From assembly GCA_905221605.1 (NCBI GenBank), contig CAJNDS010002283.1, forward strand, positions 367,486-431,485: a stretch of 64,000 bases of DNA, read 5' to 3'. The DNA is from Symbiodinium natans (lineage: Eukaryota; Sar; Dinophyceae; Suessiales; Symbiodiniaceae). The notes under the pieces are model-generated. The model worked only from the letters and a program-made list of their open reading frames with translations. It ran no database searches and was not told the DNA's origin. Shown here piece by piece: positions 52,401 through 61,400 of the stretch (position 1 is its first letter; each line of letters starts with the position of its first letter). The position numbers and the translations under genes are program-made.

Positions 52401-55400
52401 AGGGCTTCAGGGCTTTAGGGTTCCGGTTCAACCTCAAATCCTCGAGCTGCACCGCCTGCTCGGGGTCCGGGTTTTGTACCTAAATTTGAGGTGGAAGGGT
52501 GCTAGGGTTGAAGGCATGAAAGGTTTAAGACGCTAAGGGCCCAAGGGTTAAAGGGTGTGAGGGTTTAGGGTTTGGGGTTTGGGGTTTAGGGTTTAGGGTT
52601 TAGGGTTGCATTCAAGCCCTGAACCCTGCGCCGTTCAGGATGTCAGGGCTCAGGGTTTGGAGTTTCAGGCTCAGGGCCCCGACGTGCACAAGACACGACC
52701 TACTAGTCCTTAAGAATGAGGGATTTAGGCAGCTGAAAGAAACCCAATCCCCAGACCCTAGACCCTAAACCCTAAACCCTAAACCCTAATTAAACCCTAA
52801 ACCCCAGGTTTATATAGGGCGATATAAGGTGCCGAAGCCCCTCATTTCCTACTAAGTAGGACATTTTGACTTCACACCACTGGTGGGCCCACCCCTCAAG
52901 CTGCCCCAACCGTAAAGCGCTTCGAGATGTTTCTTAGGGTTTAGGGTTTAGGGTTCAGGCCCAATCCGTGGCCAAATGCCCCATAACCAATCGCAAAACC
53001 CTGTCTGCCTGGGGCCCTAAGCCCTAGAACCCACTGCTAAAAAAGGTTCTGGTAGACTCCAACACCCGATAAGCACTAAGACCACGCCCTATCAAGCCTT
53101 TAGAGCAAACCTACGCCGACCAACTCCCTACACCCTAGACCACGCTCGCAACCCCGGTTGTACTTAGACATAGCCCTAGTCGCGAAGCCTTTAACCGCTC
53201 CCTATACTACCATAATCCTTATTAAGGTATGGGAACCCTAAACTCTAAACTCTAAACCCTAAACCGCTTTCAGGCGTACCCGTCGCTAAAAGCGTTGAGC
53301 GCCTGGTTCGATGACTTCGCCCGGGCCTCGCGGTATTTCAGGGAGCCCTCAAAGCCTAGGTTTGCTTACTTGGAGGTTCATGGGAAATTAGAAATGGGGA
53401 TAGAAGTATGTCAACTTATGATTCTAAGCTGACCTTTGGTACAAAAAACCCTACCCATAACTACCCAGGAACCTTCAAGTAGGGTGGTGTAGGTTACTTG
53501 TCCTCCTCATAACTACCCAGGAACCTTCAAGTAGGGTGGTGTAGGTGGTGTAGGTGGTGTAAGCTGTGACAGGGTTCTCCTACAAGTCTCCTAGAATGGA
53601 AAAGCTGTCCAGGGTCAGAAGCCCCAAACCCCCAACTCTTAACTAAACCCTAAACCGTAAACCCTAAAATCTGAACAAAAGCCTTATCTCCTAAACCCTG
53701 ATTAAACTGAAAAGCTCGTGTGTCAGCTTCACTTGGAGGATTTACGTTTCAGATTGCTAGTATGAACTCGTGGTAGGTCCCTAAACAAAGCCTAAACCCT
53801 GAACCCTAAGCCCCGAAACCCTAAACCCTACACAGCATGAATTTAAAGTTTTGGGTGCCTGACTTACGCGGACCCTAAACTCGAAACCCAAAGCCTGCAG
53901 CCCCTTGCAACACCGCCCTAGAGTCCCAAGGCCTTAAGCACAGACCCTGAACAAAAAGACCCAGGGTTTGGGGTTTAGGGTTGAGGGTTGAGCGTTGAGG
54001 GTTTAGGGCCGCAGCAACAGTATCCTGAAATCAGGAATCTACCGTAAACCATAGGGGGGTTCCCTACATGAGGATCCCTTTGGGGCCCTCTGTAGAATAC
54101 GGCATCCTTTTCATAGGACCCTGATTTGGAGAACTTACTTGTGGTATACCCTAACAACCCGAAACGCTAACCCGTGTGAGCCTCAACCTTAATCCCTAAG
54201 CCCCAAGACTCTACATCCCAAACCCTAAACCCCAAACCCTAAGCCATGAACCACAAAACCCCAATCCCAGACACGGTCAAACAGCAACCTCTTGCTGGAC
54301 TTTGCTCACACCCACCCCGTCACCTTTACCCTCACCCACACCCATACCCACACCGACCTGCCCACGCACGCAAGCACGCCCTCACGCACGGCACTGACGC
54401 GCAAGCATGCACGCAAGCGTGCACACACGCGCGCGCATATACATACAAACATTTATATGTACACGTATACATATATATATATATATACACGAACAGATAG
54501 AGCCGACAGGACGACTCAGGGTTTTGGGTTTGTAAGTCATTAAGACATCCCCCAGCCTTCGCGAAGGTCCAGCGACACGAGCAGGTGGTGGACTGGACTG
54601 CGCAGTTGCCACTCGCTGGGTTTAGGGTTTAGGGTTTAGGGGTTTAGGTTTTTAGGGTTTAGGGCTTAGGGGTTAGGGTTTAGGGTTTCGGGTTTAGGGT
54701 TCAGGGCTTAGGGGTTAGGGTTTAGAGGGTTTAGGGTTTAGGGTTTAGGGTTTAGGGGCTGCCACAACATGCCCCCGAAGCCGGATCCTCCGCACATTTT
54801 TTGACTGGTCGGTTCAACCTTGAACCCTATTATAGACCCTAAGCCTTAAACCCTATAAAAGACCCCTAACTTAAACCCCGAAACTTAGCAAGAGCAGGAA
54901 AGGCTCGATTCACACCTCCCACCCAAAGCACATGCACAAATATGTGCGAGGCCTTTCTGGCTGCTGTAATATTCGGGCAATTTAGGTGTGTGCAGGGACG
55001 ATACTCGTGGCCCGAACCCTGAACCCTTAAAGGGTTTCGGGTTTAGGGTTTAAGCACTAAGCCCTATAGATCCTGGGATTGAAGGCCCCAAGGAGCCCCT
55101 CCCAACTAAAAAATCTATTCCAAGCATGTCGGCCCGGCGGCACATCTTCAGTCCTCCTTGCTATACGAACTCTTAAGATACTTAAGAGGCTTATGACCTA
55201 AGTTGCGGAAACGCGTCTAACCTCCTACAAAGGTCCGGCCGTGGGATGTTCCCCCTTATACTCACAGCCCTTAATAGGGACTAAATAAGGGGGTACTCTA
55301 GTCCCTCTGAAAAACTCTGACTATAAGGGGGAACCCTAAACCCTAAACCCTAAACCCTAAACCCTAAACCCTCCTACAAGGGTCCGGCCTTTCGTCCCTT

Positions 55401-58400
55401 ATAAGCCGAAGCCCCAGGAAGCTTCTGAAGTCCGTGTGGATTAGCGGCCTCTTCAACTCGATGTCCTTCCTGACCTCCAACATGCAGGCGCGATCTTAAG
55501 TGGAGTTCAGGGTTTAGGGTTTAGGGTTTGGGGTTTGGGGTTTAGGGTTTAGGGTTTAGGGTTTCGGGTAAGCCCTAAATTGCCTAGCTCTAAATATGGA
55601 GGGTCGGGTTTCGATCCAAGTTGCGGGTTTGTGTTTTTTTCGGGTGCGCTTGGTGGTCTATGGTAGTTATAGCGGGGGGGGGGGGAGGTGCATGACTGTA
55701 GTTGGTACGCGTGAACCTTCGAGTGCAATATCTGTTGGTCTCCCAATGGGCCCTTTTTCCCGTTTTGGGGCCTTACCTTCCTTATAAATCTGCCCAATGC
55801 CAAAAAGGGAGCCCTTATTATTCCTAGGTTACTGGGGATCCTAGATCTGTAGCAGGGTCCAGGGACTTGTAAGACATGACGACTCTGGGGCTGGGGCTGG
55901 GGGATTGAGTCGTGGCCTGGAAAGGGTACTGGATATTGAGCAGGCATGGGTTTAGGGTTTAGGGTTTAGGGTTTAGGGTTTAGGGTTTAGGGTTTAGGGT
56001 TTAGGGCTTAGGGCTTAGGGCTTAGGGTTTAGGAAGTCTGGGGCGAGTGCTTGGGTTTGCCTCAGGCTGCTTTGGCTTGGGTCTAGGGCTGTGAATGGGT
56101 GCCCAAACACTCGAGCCTGAACACTAGTCCTATATCCCCCTTGGGAATTGTTTTTTGTTTTTGTTTATATCAAACCCAAGAAGACATTCAAATTACTATG
56201 TTTTATTAAGGTTCTAAGGGGAGTATAGAATCGTGCATGGGTCCAAGGTACAAGACTTTTCGGGTGTGTTAGTTCGTGGTTTTGGGTTTAAGGAACCCCG
56301 AGGTAGGGAGGCACAAACTACCCCCATCCCCAAAACCAAAAACATCAGGCCACCTAAGAAACCCCAAACCCTAACCCTAGTTCCTCATCCCAACAACCCC
56401 AACTCCAAAACCCAAACCCCGAAACATTCCCGTAAACCCTCAACCCAATCCCTAGCCTGGGTGGTGGGTTTAGGGTTTAGGGTATAGGGTTTAGGGTTTA
56501 GGGTTTAGGGGGTTTAGGGTGTTTGGGGGGTTTAGGGCCCGCGCAGGTCGCGGCTCGAAGCAACAACCTGCCCCTGGATTACATGACGAACAGGCGGCTG
56601 GATTTTACTGGGTTCTCCCTCGGGGGACATTTGATCTTTTCCCTTTTTCGGTTTAGGGTTTAGGGTTCAGGGTTTAGGGTTTAGGGTTTAGGCCTAACGG
56701 GTGGGCCATGGAGATTCTTTACACGTCCCCTTCTGCGTAGATTTATAAGAATCTTGTTTTTGAGAGCCCTGGCTTCTCCTTTTCGGTCTGGGGGTGCAAG
56801 GTTCAGGTTTCAGGGTTTCCGAATTTGGGCTGTGGGTACGTATCACCCCACTTGCAACTGTGCTTATAAGCCCTCCGAAGTCCCCTAAGTAGGTTATATG
56901 TAGACGTATAGTTGGGGCTATAGGTACCCAAGAACCGCCAAGTAACCCTCCTAGCTGCTACAAATGGATGGCGACGATAGTGCGCCAAAGGAGAGTGTGA
57001 GATTACAACCCTAAACCCTAAACCCCTAGAACCCTAAACCCCTAGAGCCCGAAACCCTAGACCCTACACCCTAAACCCTAAGCCCCCAGAACCCTAAACC
57101 AGGTGCCGATTCTACAACATCCGCGACCTCGCAGAGATTACGGGCGTACCGGCGCAGGCTCTCCTGCGCCGGCTCTGGGGTTTAGGGTTTAGGGTTTAGG
57201 GTTTAGGGTTTAGGGTTTAGGGTTTAAGGTTTAAGGGGTGGGGTTGGGGGTTTAGGGTTTAGAGGTAGGAGTCTCGGCTGCGGGGGTCTGAGCCCTGACT
57301 TTCAGAACCCTAAGCCCTAAACCCTAGACCCTGAACCCTACACCCTAAACCCCAACCCCAAACCTTAAACCCTAAACCCTAAACCTTAAACCCTAAACCC
57401 TAATAGCCCCAAACCCTCAACCCTAGTAAGCCTCCTAGAATAGACTGAAAGACAATAGAACCCTAAATATCAGTGGCTTTTTGGAATCTAAACACCGAAG
57501 CTCCCGACCTCCCAATCAGTCTTAAACCCGATCAGGGTACTTCTCTATATCTGGGTCCCTTTTTGGGGTCATGTAATTATAAACTGTATATATATATATA
57601 TTATAAATATATATGTATATATATATATAACGGCACCCTTTTATTAAGGACCCCCCCCCCCCCCCCCCCCAAAGAAAACCCCATTGAGGGAATACCCTCA
57701 TAAGCTCCAGAAATGTCTGTTATCATCCCAACAGAATCCGAAACCCTCAGCGCCAGAAGCATATGTTGGTGCCGGTTCCAAGCCCTATAAGTGACTCATA
57801 GAAGTTTGGGACTGTCCCAAGCTTCTCAAAACAGGTTTCGGGTTTAGGGTTTAGGATTTATTTGGGGTTTGTTGTTTGGGGTTAGTGGGAACGGCTTAGG
57901 GTTGAGGATCTAGGGCGCAGACTCTGAAGCCCTCCGGCCAGGGCGTGAACGTCCACGGCTTGTTCCTGGAGGGTGCTGGCTGGGAAGACGGCAAGGGTGA
58001 GGACGAGGCGGATAAAGTGTCTAGGGTTTAGTGTTTAGGGTCCTAAACCCTGAACGACCTCAAGGTTTTTGTTTGTTTTCTGTGGGGGGGTGGGGGGGTC
58101 GGTTGGTGTGGCAGTTCAGAGAGGGCCCTAAGCCTCATAAACCTTAAGCCCTAAATTGTCTTGAGCCACGAATATTGCCATACGGGGTTTAGGGTTTGCG
58201 GTTTCGGGACCCTAAACCAAACCCTGAGGGTTTAGGGTTCTGAAGTGGTGGATACCCTACATCCCAAACCCCGCGCCCCAAACCACCCTAAACCCTAAAC
58301 CCTAAACCCTACACCCTAAACCCTAAACCCCCAGGGCTACATCACGGAGAGCAAGATGAAAGATTTGCACCCGACCATGCCGGCTCCTAGTCCTTGTTGG

Positions 58401-61400
58401 GTTTAGGGTTTATGGGGTTTAGGGTTATGGGGTTTAGGGTTATGGGGTTTAGGGTTTAGGGTTTAGGGTTTAGGGTTTATGGTTTTGGGCTTAGGGTGGT
58501 TTACGGGATTTATGTGGTGTTTATAGGATACATGGGAGACCTACCTTAAGAGTTTTGGGATTTTAGGGTTTTAGGGTTTAGAGGGTTTATAGCATTTACA
58601 GGGTTGAGGGTTTAGGGTTCGGGGGGGCTTCGCGGTGGCCACTGAGCTCAGGGTTGTTAGGGTTAAGGGTCGAGGGTTTAGGGTTTTTCGGTTTAGGGTT
58701 GAGGGTTTAGGGTTTAGGGTTTAGGGTAGCAGGGCCTGGCACAAGAGGGGGCGGAAGCCATCAGAAGGCTCTAGGGATGTGGGGTTTAGGGTTTAGGTAC
58801 AACCCTAAACCCTAAACCCTAAACCCTAAACCCTAAACCCTAAACCCTAAACCCTAAACCCTAAACCCTAAACCCTAAACCCTTTACTTTTGTGGGGTGC
58901 TTGAGGTTCATCTCAAAGACCCAAATCCTTCGTTTTTTTGTTCTTGTTGCCAGAACCTGATTTTTGCATAGACTACGCCAAAACCCTAAACCCTAAACCC
59001 TAAACCCTAAACAGGTAGGCGCTTCGCGCTCGGGTAAGACCTACGTGCGAGCCCTTTCCGCCCTAAAATTCCGGATGCGGGTGCGCTCGCTATGGTCATG
59101 ATATCCCTAAGCCCTAAACCCGAATTACAACTCTAAACCCTGAACCCTAAACCCTAAACCCTAAACCCTACAACTCTAAACCCTGACCCCTAAACCGGTT
59201 TCGTTTGCCTGGACATAGTCGTTCATGCCAAGCCCTTTAAATTCTTAAGCCTTTAAACCCCGAAACCCTCCCTAAGGTTCCATGTACCTAAATAGGGAAT
59301 ACCTGTGCCTTAAAGCATTTCCTTTACTTGGACTTTGAAGCATTACAATTATGAGGTACATGGACGCGTAGGGCCTTAAACCCGAGATCCTAAACCAGTG
59401 GCAAAAAGGGCCCATGATTGGGCAGAGGTGGTTTCGGGTTTAGGGTTTTTTGGGCTCTGGGCTTCGGGCAGGGGCTTGCCAGCATCGCATGCCGGACACT
59501 CTGGGATTCAGTTCTGTGCTTCAGAGGTCGCTGGGGCTTGCGTTTCGGTGTTCAGGGCTGAGGGATGCTCAGGGTTTAGGTTTTGAGGGGTTAGGGTTTA
59601 GGGCTTAGGGTTTGAAACCCAGGGTGAGGGTAGCTCAGGTGTGCAACATCTTCGCCGTGCACATCAGCGAGATGGATTGGACGGCGATGTACCATTGCTG
59701 CCGGGATCGCAAATTCGTCGCGAAGCTTCAATGCGGTTTAGGGTTTAGGGTTTAGGGTTTAGGGTTTAGGGTTTAGGGACAAGGGTTTAGGGTTTAGGGT
59801 TTGGGGATAAGGTTTGGGAAGCTTCAATGGTGTCATCCATAATTAGGTTGAAGAGGTCTTGGTTAACCCGCTGTGATCTATGTGGCCTTGCTTACCTCAT
59901 CATCGAGCAGCTTCGAACTCGACGTTCTCTATGACATAAACAAGTTGAATTGCTAGTGACCCTAAACCTAAACCCGATTGCAGGCTGTGGTTCCGAGCCC
60001 CCACCTACCCACACTCTCAAGCCCCGTAGAACCCTCACACCCTAAACCTAAACCCGACAGGAGGACCTCACCTAGCCAGAGTAGAGCTGTGCCAGAACAA
60101 GACAAACACAAGCCACAAGCCCAAGGCAACGTCGTTACAATGCTCGAGGTAAACCCTAAACACCAAGTGGGGGTATACGTGGGGTAGCTATAATATAAAA
60201 CTTGTTCAGAGCACTTACAACCCTACCCCTAAACCCTAAACCCTAAACCCTAAACACCCAGGAACCTTCCAGTACCATGCACGGGTTGATCTAAAAAGTT
60301 TGGGCCCTTGCCAGTATATGCATATCCATGTTCTGCTTAGGCGCACAACAAGTTTTGACGAGCTTAATAAACCCTAAACCGTAAACCCTAGACCCTAAAC
60401 CCTGAATCCTAAAGGGGCTTCTTTTTAAAAAGTCTCTTTATTTCAGGGTTCATGCTTGCAGGACTCACGGGTTTGAGTGTTCTCTTCAACGTCACCGGAT
60501 GCAGGGTCTTGGCCGGATTCTCTTTAGGATCTCAAATGAAGATACCATTCGAAGAAGAGTTGCCTGATTATATGTACCAGAAACATGTTTGTTTGCTATG
60601 ACCATATTTATACAATAATAAATGAATACAAATAAATATGGATAAAGAAGTGCATATATATATATAGATATAAGACCTAAGTACGTCAACCAGAACCCAA
60701 TTCTAGCGGTTTCTAGGGCTGTGCCGTATCAGGGTTTCAGAGTTTAGGTCCAACCCCGAAAGTCCATATGCACCCTAAAGCCTAAACCCTAAACCCACAG
60801 AGTTTTTCTTAGAAGAGACCTGAGGGGTAATGTAGGGGCTACTTAGGCGCATATAGAGACTTTTGCAAGGCATCTATCGGGGTTTAGGGGACTGAGATTC
60901 AGCCCTCTTAAGGGTCCCTCCTTATATCCCTGCACTGATGAAGCCTGGTGCCAGGCCCTGTGTTTTCGACGGCGTTGCGCGGTGCGACCTTCATTTTCCA
61001 AGCGAACGTGCGTCACCGGTCTGAGTTGGAGCTTAGGGGTTAGGGCTTAGGCATTAGGGCTCCGGGTATAGGGTTCAGGGGTTAGGGGTCAGTGTTTAGG
61101 GGTCCCAAAGGTTTCTTTGGATATGGGATCACGCCCCAAAGCCCCCCCAAGCCCCCAAAACTCCCCAAATCCGTAGAGGTTATTGGGGTTTTGGCCTTCT
61201 GGTTTCAAAGTTTAGGACCGAAGAAGCAGAGGAGGCTCACTTTTCTCCTGCTCAAGAGGATCTTCTAAACCCCAAACCCTACACCCTACACCTACAGGGG
61301 GGGGGGGTGGGGATTCTAGAAGCCGCAAAAATTCTCTAAAAAGCAACCAATAGTTGCATGTGCGCAAAGATGGCAATACTTTGTCGGTGCTGTGGGCCCT

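Larger units (their letters stand above)
58383..60954. other. Dynein introns 61 and 62: tracts, hairpin element, AT-rich patch
   Basis: TTTAGGG units 58400-58480 and 58680-58730; CCCTAAA tracts 58801-58880 and 58981-59012; hairpin element 59270-59373; TTTAGGG tract 59744-59817; unassigned 59830-60480; AT-rich patch 60500-60680; element arms 60810-60950 shared with 34480-34870. Exon 62 lies between. Confidence 0.55.

Noticed and set aside
54246-54612. Forward and reverse open frames in the CA/TA-rich stretch
   Set aside because: Low-complexity sequence keeps several frames open at once; no recognised motif.
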